From the NCBI RefSeq assembly GCF_016881005.1, contig NZ_JACOPV010000015.1, forward strand, positions 1 through 64,000: a DNA stretch of 64,000 nt, in the 5' to 3' direction. This stretch comes from Pseudomonas arcuscaelestis. Lineage in GTDB: Bacteria; Pseudomonadota; Gammaproteobacteria; Pseudomonadales; Pseudomonadaceae. The position numbers were made by a program, and so were the translations under genes. Position 1 is the stretch's first letter; every line of letters begins with the position of its first letter. Under the pieces are notes generated by a model. It searched no databases. It was not told the DNA's origin and saw nothing but the letters and a program-made list of their open reading frames with translations. Below, piece after piece: positions 32,729-41,553 of this stretch.

Positions 32729-33358
32729 TCAAAGGCTGATACCTACGTCGAAAACAATGCTGCGGCCAAGGTTGCCGCGCAAAAAATCCGGCGCATCGGG
32801 ATGAGCGAACAACACCCGGGCAAAGGTCGGCCCCACCAGCGAGAGTGAACGCCAGCCCTGGCGAAGGTATTCGGTGGGCGGTGGAAAGTGGCTGTTCAGA
32901 TCGAGCACTTCGCGCTTGAGGCTGGCGAAAGCAATGATGTCCAGTTCGCTCAGATCCAGCCCACGCTCCTGATAGTTATGCGCCTTTTTGCGCAAAGTCG
33001 GCGCCAAACGCTGCAGTAATTCTTGCGCACTGATACGCCGTGGTCGCGCTTCGCGGCGCACCAACTGGCTCAAGGAAAAAGCACTGCGTCGCCGTTGCAG
33101 CTCCTCGCGCCACTCATCGTTGAGCCTTCGACCTTCATCGAGCACGAAAAAAACCTCGAACGCCGCATCGCGAAACAACACGTCGGGTGGCTCTTGCCCG
33201 GCGGGGCTGAAGTCTTCGCTACGGTAAGGAATGTTCAACCCTTGCAGCAGGCGTTGGCATACCCAACGCTCACGTTCCCACTTACGGGCATTGGACAAAA
33301 ACGCATTGGCTTGTTCGGCCTGAATGGTTAGCAGGCGCAGGTAATCTGAGTCATCCAT
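32729..33358 (-). CDS. DUF1780 family protein
   Basis: A 209-residue cytoplasmic protein rich in charged residues, with no membrane segment. MDDSDYLRLLTIQAEQANAF and PPDVLFRDAAFEVFFVLDEG are conserved in this Pseudomonas family, which Pfam describes, as I recall, as a putative endonuclease. The PDVLF...EVFFVLDEG arrangement is compatible with a PD-(D/E)xK-like fold, but that is inference. Single gene. Confidence 0.75.
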   Translation of the reverse strand: MDDSDYLRLLTIQAEQANAFLSNARKWERERWVCQRLLQGLNIPYRSEDFSPAGQEPPDVLFRDAAFEVFFVLDEGRRLNDEWREELQRRRSAFSLSQLVRREARPRRISAQELLQRLAPTLRKKAHNYQERGLDLSELDIIAFASLKREVLDLNSHFPPPTEYLRQGWRSLSLVGPTFARVLFAHPDAPDFLRGNLGRSIVFDVGISL

Positions 33359-33484
33359 GAGGACAAGCTTAGCGTTCTATTGTGTCTTCATGAATAAAGT
33401 CTGTCGTAACCGGCCATCTTGGCAACCATTCACTATAAGGCCTGAAAGCGACGTCGAAACGCCGCTTGCTGGTTTCAGGGCGGG

Positions 33485-34999
33485 TCAGTGCACCGGTTCG
33501 ACACGTTTTTTACCAAGCGCGGAGCCAGCGACGTGCTCCTCATCGGTGTCCACAATCGGCACCTCTTTACCTTCGCAGTCGTACAACTTGCCCTCGCGGA
33601 AAAAATCACCCTCGTTGAGACCGGCAATATCGCGATAGCGCAAGGTGCGCTCGCTGGCGGCGACGAATACCGACTGCTGGTCAGAGTTGCCGGCACGCAG
33701 GTGGTTGAACAACAGGTTGAGTAAAATGGCCATGATTGCGGCCGAGCTGATGCCCGAATGGAAGATAGTTTCGAACCACACCGGGAAGTGCTGATAGAAG
33801 CCAGGCGCGGCGATGGGAATCATGCCGAAACCAATCGAGGTGGCGACGATGATCAGGTTCATGTTGTTGCGATAGTCCACCTGCGCCAAGGTGCGAATGC
33901 CACTGGCTGCAACCGTACCGAACAGCACCAGCCCGGCGCCACCGAGCACAGCGGTGGGAACGGCGGCGACCAGTCGCCCCATTACCGGCAGCAAACCGAG
34001 GGTTACCAGAATCAACCCGGCCGACGCCACCACGTAACGGCTTTTCACACCGGTTACGGCCACCAGGCCAACGTTCTGTGCAAAGGCACTCTGGGTGAAG
34101 GAACCTACCAACGGCGCCAGGGCACTGGAAATCATGTCTGCCCGCAGGCCGTTTCCCAAGCGTTTCGAGTCGACCTTGGTGTCGATGATTTCGCCCACGG
34201 CGAGAATGTCTGCAGAGGTCTCGACCATGGTCACGATAATCACGATCAGCATCGACAAGATGGCGGCGATTTGAAATTGCGGCGCGCCAAAGTGCAGAAC
34301 CTCGGGCATTGCTACCCACGGGCCTTGAAGCGCCTGGGAAAAGTCGGCCATGCCCAGGGTCATCGCGGCCAGCGTACCGATGACAATCGCAAGCAGGATC
34401 GACAGGCGCGAGATACTGGCACTGCCCAGCTTGCTCAACAGCAGCACGGTGACCAACGTGAATGCCGCCAGAGAAATATTCGCCGTGCTGCCAAAGTCTG
34501 CGGCCTGGCTGTTGCCGCCCATGGCCCAGCGCGCCGTGACCGGCATCAGCGTCAAGCCGATGGTAGTAATAACAATGCCCGTCACCAGCGGCGGAAAGAA
34601 TTTGATGATGCGCGAAAACAGCGGCGTAATCAGCAGGCCGATCAACGACGACACGATCACCGCCCCGAATACCACCGACAAACCGCCCGTGCCGTCACCG
34701 CCAATAATCGTGACCATAGTCGCGACGCCGGCGAACGACACGCCCTGAACCAGCGGGAGACGACAGCCGAAGAAAGGAATACCCAGGGTTTGCAGCAACG
34801 TAGCCAAGCCACCGGCGAACAGCGAAGCAGCGATCAACAGGCCAACCTCGGCAGAGGAAAGGCCCGCCGCCTGACCGATGATCAACGGTACCGCAATGAT
34901 TCCTCCATACATCGTCAGTACATGCTGCAGGCCGTAGGCCAGGTTTGCGCCCACGCCGAGGTTCTCATCTTCGGGACGAGTTGAAGCAGTAGAAGTCAT
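33485..34999 (-). CDS. NCS2 (NAT) family purine permease
   Basis: A 504-residue proton or sodium symporter with 12-14 membrane segments. The NAT signature QNVGLVAVTG is present near residue 310, within FAQNVGLVAVTGVKSRY, and QHVLTMYGGIIAVPLIIG is the usual first helix. The branch with this motif takes up xanthine or uric acid. It lies 132 bases downstream of the 8-oxoguanine deaminase gene on the same strand, which supports a role in purine uptake. Confidence 0.9.
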   Translation of the reverse strand: MTSTASTRPEDENLGVGANLAYGLQHVLTMYGGIIAVPLIIGQAAGLSSAEVGLLIAASLFAGGLATLLQTLGIPFFGCRLPLVQGVSFAGVATMVTIIGGDGTGGLSVVFGAVIVSSLIGLLITPLFSRIIKFFPPLVTGIVITTIGLTLMPVTARWAMGGNSQAADFGSTANISLAAFTLVTVLLLSKLGSASISRLSILLAIVIGTLAAMTLGMADFSQALQGPWVAMPEVLHFGAPQFQIAAILSMLIVIIVTMVETSADILAVGEIIDTKVDSKRLGNGLRADMISSALAPLVGSFTQSAFAQNVGLVAVTGVKSRYVVASAGLILVTLGLLPVMGRLVAAVPTAVLGGAGLVLFGTVAASGIRTLAQVDYRNNMNLIIVATSIGFGMIPIAAPGFYQHFPVWFETIFHSGISSAAIMAILLNLLFNHLRAGNSDQQSVFVAASERTLRYRDIAGLNEGDFFREGKLYDCEGKEVPIVDTDEEHVAGSALGKKRVEPVH

Positions 35000-35131
35000 G
35001 GTGAGTAGCTCGCTTTTGTTATTTTGATGCGTCTAACAGCACGGTTTCAGTCGCAGTCGATGGGTTGCGGGGTGAATCAATTGCAGTGGCCGAGCCGTTG
35101 CAGCCCATACGGAGCGCAACGGCTTGAGGGG

Positions 35132-36490
35132 TTACTCGCCGCTGACCAACTGACGGGCCAGCTGATTGTGGCGCTCCAGCACCAGCGGCAGGTCGACGGT
35201 GGTGATGCGTCCGTCCTTGACCACCACACGGCCGTTGATCACGCTGGTATCAACGTGCGTGGGGGTGCAGAACACCAGCGCCGCCAGCGGATCGTGAAGC
35301 GCGCCGGCATAGGCCAGGTGGCCCAGGTCGAAAGCGACGAAGTCGGCTACCATGCCAGGGCTCAGCGCACCGATATCATTACGGTTGAGGACCTTGGCAC
35401 CGCCCAGGGTGGCGATCTCCAGCGCTTCGCGCGCGGTCATGGCATCGGGCCCGAAGCCGACGCGTTGCAGCAACAGGGCCTGGCGCACTTCACCGATCAT
35501 GCTGGCGCCATCGTTGGAGGCCGAACCGTCGACGCCGAGGCCAACCGGCACGCCGTGGTCGCGCATCTTGCGAATTGGCGCGATACCCGAGGCCAGGCGC
35601 ATGTTCGAGCATGGGCAGTGAGCTACACCGGTGCCGGTGCGGGCGAACAACTCAATACCGTGCTGGTCGAGCTGCACACAGTGAGCGTGCCATACATCGT
35701 GGCCGACCCAACCCAGGTCCTCGGCGTACTCGGCCGGGGTCATGCCGAATTTCTCGCGGCTGTAGGCGATGTCGTTGACGTTTTCCGCAAGGTGGGTGTG
35801 CATCGACACCCCGTAGTTACGCGCCAGCACCGCCGCTTCGCGCATCAGGTCACGGCTTACCGAAAACGGCGAGCAGGGCGCAACCACCACGCGCAGCATC
35901 GAACCATGGCTGGCATCGTGGTAATCCTCGATCAGGCGCTGCGACTCCTTGAGAATGTCGCTTTCTTTCTCTACCACCGAATCCGGCGGCAGACCGCCCT
36001 GGCTACGGCCAACGCTCATGCTGCCGCGCGCGGCGTGAAAGCGCATGCCAATTTCCTCGGCGGCATGAATGCTGTCGTCGAGCTTGCAGCCGTTGGGGTA
36101 GATATACAGGTGGTCGCTGGAGGTGGTGCAACCCGAGAGAATCAGCTCGGCCATCGCTGTTTGCGTCGACACCGCGATCATCTCCGGCGTCAGCCGTGCC
36201 CAGATCGGGTAGAGGTTGTTCAGCCAATTGAACAGCTCGCCGTCCTGGGCAGCCGGCACCACGCGAGTGAGGCTCTGGTACATGTGGTGGTGGGTGTTGA
36301 CCAGGCCTGGAATGACCACTTTGCCGGTCATGTCCAAAATTACATCGGCGTGCTGCGGCAATTCGTCGCTTGGGCCGACCTGCTTGATGACGTTGTCTTC
36401 GATGAACATACCGCCGCGTTTGATTTCGCGGCGCTGGCCATCCATGGTCACCAGAAGTTCGGCGTTCTTGACCAGTAAAGTCTTGGGCAT
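35132..36490 (-). CDS. 8-oxoguanine deaminase / amidohydrolase
   Basis: A 452-residue amidohydrolase-superfamily protein. NTHHHMYQSLTR (about residues 64-75) supplies metal ligands, MHTHLAEN and HAHCVQLD further histidines, and GVGVDGSASNDG the metal aspartate. The sequence resembles the characterised Pseudomonas 8-oxoguanine deaminase (PA0142), which converts 8-oxoguanine to urate. Pairing with an NCS2 permease fits purine salvage or catabolism. Start ATG at 36490. Confidence 0.88.
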   Translation of the reverse strand: MPKTLLVKNAELLVTMDGQRREIKRGGMFIEDNVIKQVGPSDELPQHADVILDMTGKVVIPGLVNTHHHMYQSLTRVVPAAQDGELFNWLNNLYPIWARLTPEMIAVSTQTAMAELILSGCTTSSDHLYIYPNGCKLDDSIHAAEEIGMRFHAARGSMSVGRSQGGLPPDSVVEKESDILKESQRLIEDYHDASHGSMLRVVVAPCSPFSVSRDLMREAAVLARNYGVSMHTHLAENVNDIAYSREKFGMTPAEYAEDLGWVGHDVWHAHCVQLDQHGIELFARTGTGVAHCPCSNMRLASGIAPIRKMRDHGVPVGLGVDGSASNDGASMIGEVRQALLLQRVGFGPDAMTAREALEIATLGGAKVLNRNDIGALSPGMVADFVAFDLGHLAYAGALHDPLAALVFCTPTHVDTSVINGRVVVKDGRITTVDLPLVLERHNQLARQLVSGE

Positions 36491-37004
36491 GGGGATTCCT
36501 CTCCTGTGTGGAGTCTGGTTTTCAGCTGGAATTTTAATCGGCACCCGATCTGCGACATGAGCAACGCTCGCGGTATCCGGTGCGGTGTCGAATCAGTGAA
36601 TTGCCTGGCGCATCAGCAAATAATCGCCCGCTTGGGTATGGCCCTCGGTGGGGGCATCAACCAAGGGGTCGAAAAGGCGTTGGGCGGCGTTCTTGGCGAA
36701 CGAGATAATGGCGAACCCATTGCTGATGCGATTACTGGAACTAGCATCGCAGTCAGTGGCGTGCGGCATTTGGGGGTGATGCTCGATAAGCTCGAGCTGC
36801 TGTGGGTGTTGCATGGCATTAACCGTCGCAATACGCAGCGGCGATTACCGATGTCGTAGGCGTCGAATAATGTAAGCAGAATTATTTGTTTTTGTATACA
36901 TGAAATCACCCGTTGCCGTTGTGGCTATCACCGCACGGCTGCCCGTCAGGCTGCTGCGTAGCGGTGTAGACTCCCAGCAAAGACGTTGCTGAAGGCTTCA
37001 TACC
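36491..37004. other. 514-base intergenic stretch with no convincing gene
   Basis: Small open frames exist on both strands between about 36540 and 36910, but none has a good ribosome-binding site or a recognisable motif, and they overlap each other. It must hold the promoter of the deaminase gene (left end) and of the CbiM-like gene (right end). A degraded gene is possible: the reverse frame ending near 36593 reads protein-like in parts. I saw no tRNA, riboswitch or repeat. Confidence 0.5.
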
Positions 37005-37694
37005 GTGATCGATGCTCAAGTGCTGTCGGACCTCAGCCTGACCCTGGGTTGGGTCGGCTATGGTGTATTGCTGCTGTGGGCGGTGGCGCGTACGGGCTGG
37101 GTGGAGCTGTTCACCGACAGCCGGCGCCAGCACTTGCTGTTCGGCGCAGTGTTCGCGTTATTTGCGCTGTGGCTGGTGCGCCGCGATTTCGACAACGGCG
37201 TGTCGTATCACTTCATTGGCTTGACCGCCGTCACCTTGCTGCTGGATTGGCCGTTGGCGATTGTGGCCGGATTGCTGGCCCAGGTCGGGCTCATTTTGAT
37301 GGGCCGCCAGGACCTCGCCGCCATGGGCGTCAACGGCTTGCTGTTTATCGGCCTGCCGGTGCTGGTAACCGAGGTGTGCGCCATTTTGGTGGAGCGCGCG
37401 CAGCCGAAAAACCTCTTCGTGTACATCTTCTGTTCGGGATTTTTCGCCGCAGCCCTGGCGGCCCTGCTGTGCCTGCTGATCGGGCTGGGCCTGCTATGGA
37501 TCGACGGGCGCTTTGTGATGCCGGAGTGGATCGAAGACTTTATCGGCTACCTGTGGCTGATCATTTTTCCCGAAGCCTTTATCAACGGCATGGTGGTCAG
37601 CGCACTGGTGGTGTTTTGCCCGGAGTGGCTGGAAACCTTCAACCGCACCCGCTACCTGCAAGCACCCTGGAAGGACGACGACCCCGGGCGTTGA
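37005..37694 (+). CDS. CbiM-like energy-coupling factor transporter permease
   Basis: A 229-residue polytopic membrane protein starting at GTG, with about seven hydrophobic segments and the CbiM-family features GVNGLLFIGLPV and IIFPEAFINGMVV. CbiM/NikM-type S-components bind metal ions (cobalt or nickel), but no ECF ATPase gene is nearby, so it may work alone or with distant partners. The N-terminal metal-ligand histidine typical of true CbiM is not evident. Confidence 0.75.
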   Translation: MIDAQVLSDLSLTLGWVGYGVLLLWAVARTGWVELFTDSRRQHLLFGAVFALFALWLVRRDFDNGVSYHFIGLTAVTLLLDWPLAIVAGLLAQVGLILMGRQDLAAMGVNGLLFIGLPVLVTEVCAILVERAQPKNLFVYIFCSGFFAAALAALLCLLIGLGLLWIDGRFVMPEWIEDFIGYLWLIIFPEAFINGMVVSALVVFCPEWLETFNRTRYLQAPWKDDDPGR

Positions 37695-37695
37695 A

Positions 37696-37902
37696 TCAGT
37701 GGTGGGCGCGGGGGTCGAGTTCGCCGGAAAACAGCTCGTCTTCAGCGTCGGGTGCCACCGGAATTTTATGCTCTTCAGCCGCCCAGGCACCGAGGTCGAT
37801 CAGCTTGCAGCGATCGGAACAGAAGGGCCGGAAGGTGCTGGCAGCGTTCCATTCAACTGGGGCGCCACAGGTCGGGCATTCAACGGATATCGGTTGGCTC
37901 AT
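37696..37902 (-). CDS. yacG: DNA gyrase inhibitor YacG
   Basis: A 68-residue zinc protein with the Cys4 site C9, C12, C28, C32 (VECPTCGAPVEW, FCSDRCKLIDLGAW). YacG binds the GyrB C-terminal region and blocks gyrase activity. It overlaps coaE by ATGA, the usual order coaE-yacG. Confidence 0.94.
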   Translation of the reverse strand: MSQPISVECPTCGAPVEWNAASTFRPFCSDRCKLIDLGAWAAEEHKIPVAPDAEDELFSGELDPRAHH

Positions 37903-38522
37903 GCTTGGCCTCCTCGCAAAGTCAGGTAAAAGTTGTGCAGGCGGTCGACCTCCGAATGCAGCCAGCTCAGGTCGCGGTCATTGACCAGCACATCGTGGGC
38001 GTGGCGCAGCCGCTCTTCGCGGCTGGCCTGGGCCTTGAGAATGGCCTGCACCTGCTCGGGGCTGGTTTGATCGCGCAACAGCGTGCGCTGAACTTGCAGC
38101 TCCTGCGGCGCATCGATCACCAGCAAACGTTGGGTGCGCTGAAACTGGCCCGACTCCACCATCAGCGGCGAAACGAACACCGCATAAGGCGACTCAGCCT
38201 TGGCCAGGTAACTGAAAATCTCCTGACCAATCAACGGATGCAACAGGGCTTCCAGCCAGCGCCGTTGCTCCGGGTCGCTGAAAATCAGCTGGCGCAGCGC
38301 CGCGCGATCGAGTTGCCCATCTTCCAGCAACACACCCGGGCCGAAGCGCTCGACAATACTGGCCAACGCCGGACGCCCTGGCTCCACCACCCAGCGCGCA
38401 GCCTGATCGGCATCCACCAGGTGCACACCCAGTTCGACAAAGCGCTGGGCGGCAGCGCTCTTGCCGCTGCCGATGCCGCCTGTGAGGCCAAGAATCCACG
38501 GAGTGAAAGCAGCGGTGGTCAT
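37899..38522 (-). CDS. coaE: Dephospho-CoA kinase
   Basis: A 207-residue P-loop kinase for the final step of coenzyme A synthesis. The Walker A motif GLTGGIGSGKS is at residues 12-22, and HLVDADQAARWVV carries the conserved DAD. The ATG at 38522 overlaps the pilD stop, so the pilC-pilD-coaE-yacG genes form one unit, as in P. aeruginosa. Confidence 0.95.
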   Translation of the reverse strand: MTTAAFTPWILGLTGGIGSGKSAAAQRFVELGVHLVDADQAARWVVEPGRPALASIVERFGPGVLLEDGQLDRAALRQLIFSDPEQRRWLEALLHPLIGQEIFSYLAKAESPYAVFVSPLMVESGQFQRTQRLLVIDAPQELQVQRTLLRDQTSPEQVQAILKAQASREERLRHAHDVLVNDRDLSWLHSEVDRLHNFYLTLRGGQA

Positions 38523-39391
38523 CACATTCCAAAGAGTTTCAGATAAGAAGTGGTTATTTGACCACCCCAGAGCAGTGCGATCCAGCCCGCGATGGCCAGA
38601 TAAGGACCAAAGGGGATCGGCGTGCTGGCCTTCTCGCCATTGAAACGCAGCATAATCAGTCCGATCACCGCGCCCAGCACCGACGACAGCAGCAGCGTAA
38701 GCGGCAAAATCTGCCAGCCGCCCCAGGCGCCGATCAGTGCCAGTAACTTGAAATCGCCATAGCCCATGCCTTCCTTGCCGGTGATGATCTTGAACAGCCA
38801 GAACACCGACCACAGGCTCAAGTAGCCCACCACCGCACCCCACAAGGCATCTTCAAGCAGCACGAAAAGCTCGAACGCATTAACGATGAGCCCAAGCCAC
38901 AGCAGCGGCAGCACCAGGGCATCGGGCAACAGTCGATGTTGCATGTCGATAAGGCTCATCGACAACAGCCCCCAACTGAACACCATCAACGCCAGCGCGG
39001 CAACGCTCACGCCCAGGTGCCAGGCGGCGAACACCGTCAACGCCGCACACAGCACCTCCACTAGCGGATAGCGAACACTGATGGCGCTGCGGCAACTGCT
39101 GCAGCGTCCGCGCAGCAGCAAATAACTCAGCAACGGAATATTTTCCCAGGCGCGAATGCGATGCCCGCAATGCGGACAGTGAGAGGCGGGCAGAATCAGA
39201 TCGTAGCGCTCGGCCGGTTCTTCGCTGGGCAAGTCCAGCACCTCGCGTGCTTCTGCCTGCCACTGCTGCTGCAGCATGATCGGCAAGCGATGCACCAGCA
39301 CATTGAGAAAACTGCCGACAATCAGCCCCAGAACCAGGGCAAGGCACAGATAAAACAGCGGCTGGCTGGCCAGCGTATCCATCAAGTCCAT
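38522..39391 (-). CDS. pilD: Prepilin peptidase / N-methyltransferase PilD
   Basis: A 289-residue A24-family membrane protease that cleaves and N-methylates type IV prepilins and type II secretion pseudopilins. The cytoplasmic loop has the two cysteine pairs C72/C75 and C97/C100, and the two catalytic aspartates sit in SLIDMQHRLLPD and GYGDFK. It is needed to process the pilins in this window. Confidence 0.95.
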   Translation of the reverse strand: MDLMDTLASQPLFYLCLALVLGLIVGSFLNVLVHRLPIMLQQQWQAEAREVLDLPSEEPAERYDLILPASHCPHCGHRIRAWENIPLLSYLLLRGRCSSCRSAISVRYPLVEVLCAALTVFAAWHLGVSVAALALMVFSWGLLSMSLIDMQHRLLPDALVLPLLWLGLIVNAFELFVLLEDALWGAVVGYLSLWSVFWLFKIITGKEGMGYGDFKLLALIGAWGGWQILPLTLLLSSVLGAVIGLIMLRFNGEKASTPIPFGPYLAIAGWIALLWGGQITTSYLKLFGM

Positions 39392-39393
39392 GT

Positions 39394-40602
39394 TCAGATC
39401 ACACTACCCAACTGAAAGATTGGCAGGTACATGGCGATCACCAGGCTGCCCACCAGCACCCCGAGAATCAACACGATCATAGGTTCGAGCAGGCTGGCCA
39501 GGTAGTCGAGCGAGCGTTCGACCGCGCTTTCGTAATGGCTGGCGACCCTGGCGAGCATATCGTCCAGCGTACCGCCTGTCTCGCCAATGGCGCACATCTG
39601 TTGCATCAAGCGCGGAAACACCTCACTGCCCGCCATCGCCCCACTCAACGACTGCCCACCGGCCAGATGCTTGCGCAGGCGCAGCACCGCTTGCTCATAC
39701 AACGGATTGCCACAGGCACCGGCCACCGGCCCCAACGCCTCCACCAATGGCACCCCGGCGGCAAACGACGTGGACAGCGTGCGCGCAAAACGCGCCAATG
39801 CCGCGTTGCTCAACAACGCCCCCAGCACCGGCAGCCTCAGCGCCAAGCGCAAACAGCCGAGACGAAACCCCGGTTGCCGCCTATAAGCCAGTCGCAGCCC
39901 CCACACCCCGGCGACCGCACACAGCAACAACCACCCCACGTAACGCCCCAACCAGTCAGACAAGGCGATTACACCCCGTGTAAACGCCGGCAGCTCGGCA
40001 CCAAAACCACTGAACATCGCTTGAAACTGCGGCACCACCTCCAGCAACAACAAGCTGGAAACCCCCAGCCCCGTCAGCAGCACAATCAGTGGATAGGTCA
40101 TGGCCTTTCTCAGCCGAGCGCCCATGGCCTGCCGTTGCTCCTGCAAGCAGGCAACGTGTTCGAGCACGCGCTCCAGGGTGCCGGACTGCTCGCCGGTGGC
40201 CACCAGATTGCAGTACAGCGCATCGAAGTAACGAGGATGTTTGCGCAAGGCATCCGCCAGATTGCTACCGGCGCCAATATCTGCTTTTAGCGCTCCTATC
40301 AGCGTGATCAGCGCCGCATTACTGCTGCTTTGGGCGATCACCTCAAGCGCCTGCAGCAGCGCCACACCCGAACACATCAAACTGGCAAGCTGGCGACTGA
40401 ACTGGCACAACTCAGCAGTACCCAACGTACCGCTTCTGCGCCAAAGCCCAGCACGCACCCGCTCGACCCTTACCGGCCGAATACCGCGTTTACGTAACCC
40501 GGCGCGCAGCAGGGCAGGGCTGCGCTCGCGGCATTCACCGCTTACCTGCGCCCCTTGCGTCGTGGTGCCTTGCCAGTGGTAGCTATAGGTTTTTTCGGTC
40601 AT
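39394..40602 (-). CDS. pilC: Type IV pilus inner-membrane platform protein PilC
   Basis: A 402-residue T2SF-fold protein. Two repeats of the GspF domain are visible (FSRQLASLMCSGVALLQALE near residue 70 and FARTLSTSFAAGVPLVEALG near 275), with three membrane helices. PilC is the platform against which the pilus ATPases act. In most pseudomonads pilB, the extension ATPase, lies between pilA and pilC; here only 219 bases separate the start codons. Confidence 0.92.
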   Translation of the reverse strand: MTEKTYSYHWQGTTTQGAQVSGECRERSPALLRAGLRKRGIRPVRVERVRAGLWRRSGTLGTAELCQFSRQLASLMCSGVALLQALEVIAQSSSNAALITLIGALKADIGAGSNLADALRKHPRYFDALYCNLVATGEQSGTLERVLEHVACLQEQRQAMGARLRKAMTYPLIVLLTGLGVSSLLLLEVVPQFQAMFSGFGAELPAFTRGVIALSDWLGRYVGWLLLCAVAGVWGLRLAYRRQPGFRLGCLRLALRLPVLGALLSNAALARFARTLSTSFAAGVPLVEALGPVAGACGNPLYEQAVLRLRKHLAGGQSLSGAMAGSEVFPRLMQQMCAIGETGGTLDDMLARVASHYESAVERSLDYLASLLEPMIVLILGVLVGSLVIAMYLPIFQLGSVI

Positions 40603-40821
40603 CGCGACATCCTTGCTGCGTGGCCCGCACAAACCCCGAAACAGCTTCGAGACCGGCGCAGCGAGCAGAGCCGCCCGCTGCTCACTAGAGTAGTCGAGCC
40701 GGCATCAACGAATAACCGGCGCAGGGTGACAAAAGGTGTCTATTCGGGCCTACTGGCGCGTCTGTTGGCGGCCGGCCCTGAACGCCACCGACCGGAACTG
40801 AAATTGCGAGGAACAACGTCC

Positions 40822-41250
40822 ATGAAAGGGCAACGCGGCATTACCTTGATCGAACTGATGATCGTCGTAGCAATCATCGGCATCCTGGCGACCATCGCCT
40901 TACCCATGTACACCAACCACCAGGTACGCACCAAAGCCACCGCTGCCCTGGTGGAAATCTCCGCCTTGAAAACCCCCTTTGACGTGCGCATCAACCAAGG
41001 CAAAGACATCACCGACGTAACCGCCCTGGGCGGCCAGGCCACCACCAGCAACTGCACCATCACCGCCACTGGCACCGCAGCCACAGGCGTGGGCAGCATC
41101 GTCTGCACCCTGGTCGACGCCCCGGCCACCGCCGCTGGTAAAACCCTCAGCCTGACCCGCTCGGCCGCGGGCTGGGCCTGCACCAGCACCCTGGAAGAAG
41201 ACCTTGCTCCGGCTGGCTGCAAACCTGCAGAAAGCGCCGCACAGAAGTGA
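40822..41250 (+). CDS. pilA: Type IV major pilin PilA
   Basis: A 142-residue prepilin: leader MKGQRG, then ITLIELMIVVAIIGILATIA with Glu at +5 and the usual PilA helix. Cysteines C-terminal (WACTS and AGCKP) form the D-region disulfide, and the middle is rich in threonine and alanine. GAGGAA precedes the ATG. It is divergent from pilC. A weak sigma-54-like element (TGGCGCG, 4 bases, TTGG at 40754-40768) lies upstream. Confidence 0.93.
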   Translation: MKGQRGITLIELMIVVAIIGILATIALPMYTNHQVRTKATAALVEISALKTPFDVRINQGKDITDVTALGGQATTSNCTITATGTAATGVGSIVCTLVDAPATAAGKTLSLTRSAAGWACTSTLEEDLAPAGCKPAESAAQK

Positions 41251-41313
41251 TCAATACCTGTTATTAAACAGTGAATTGCGCAAGCGACCCGGCAGTGGTA
41301 GCGTTGGTGCCAC

Positions 41314-41389
41314 GCCGGTGTAGCTCAGTCGGTAGAGCAGCGCACTCGTAACGCGAAGGTCGCAGGTTCGATTCCTGTCTCCGGCACCA
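41314..41389 (+). tRNA. tRNA-Thr (CGT), prophage integration target
   Basis: A 76-base gene with encoded CCA; acceptor GCCGGTG pairs with TCCGGC (with one G-T), and the anticodon loop CTCGTAA carries CGT. The integrase gene starts 164 bases downstream in the same direction, so the 3' end of this tRNA is the likely attachment core. Confidence 0.96.
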
Positions 41390-41433
41390 TGTACATTTCC
41401 GGGAAGGCCCAGCAGGTTCCGGAAACCCCATAG

Positions 41434-41459
41434 AAACCGCCACTTGGCGGTTTTCTTTT
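41434..41459 (+). terminator. Intrinsic terminator after tRNA-Thr
   Basis: AAACCGCC and GGCGGTTT form an 8-bp stem with ACTT loop, followed by TTTTCTTTT. It ends the tRNA transcript before the integrase gene. Confidence 0.85.
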
Positions 41460-41460
41460 G

Positions 41461-41514
41461 TCCGGTACATTCCGAATTCTTCCGGTACATTCCATTCTTT
41501 TTTAGTACATTACC
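41461..41514 (+). repeat. GTACATT direct repeats, candidate integrase arm sites
   Basis: GTACATTCC at 41465, GTACATTCC at 41485 and GTACATTACC at 41505 repeat at an exact 20-base period; the first two share the longer TCCGGTACATTCC. A fourth copy, GTACATTTCC, begins at 41391 just after the tRNA. The position between attachment site and integrase gene fits arm-type binding sites. Confidence 0.6.
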
Positions 41515-41553
41515 CAGCACATCCTAGATTCGAGTGCTCAGGTGATGTACTAA

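Noticed and set aside
35000..35131. Purine riboswitch before the NCS2 permease
   Set aside because: The 132-base space shows no aptamer-like paired helices I could recognise.
36593..36909. Reverse-strand and forward-strand ORFs in the gap between the deaminase and CbiM-like genes
   Set aside because: They overlap one another, lack ribosome-binding sites and recognisable motifs; reported only as an unexplained gap.
40754..40768. Sigma-54 promoter of pilA
   Set aside because: TGGCGCG-N4-TTGG departs from the consensus at the -12 GC; position fits but the match is too weak to list as a feature.
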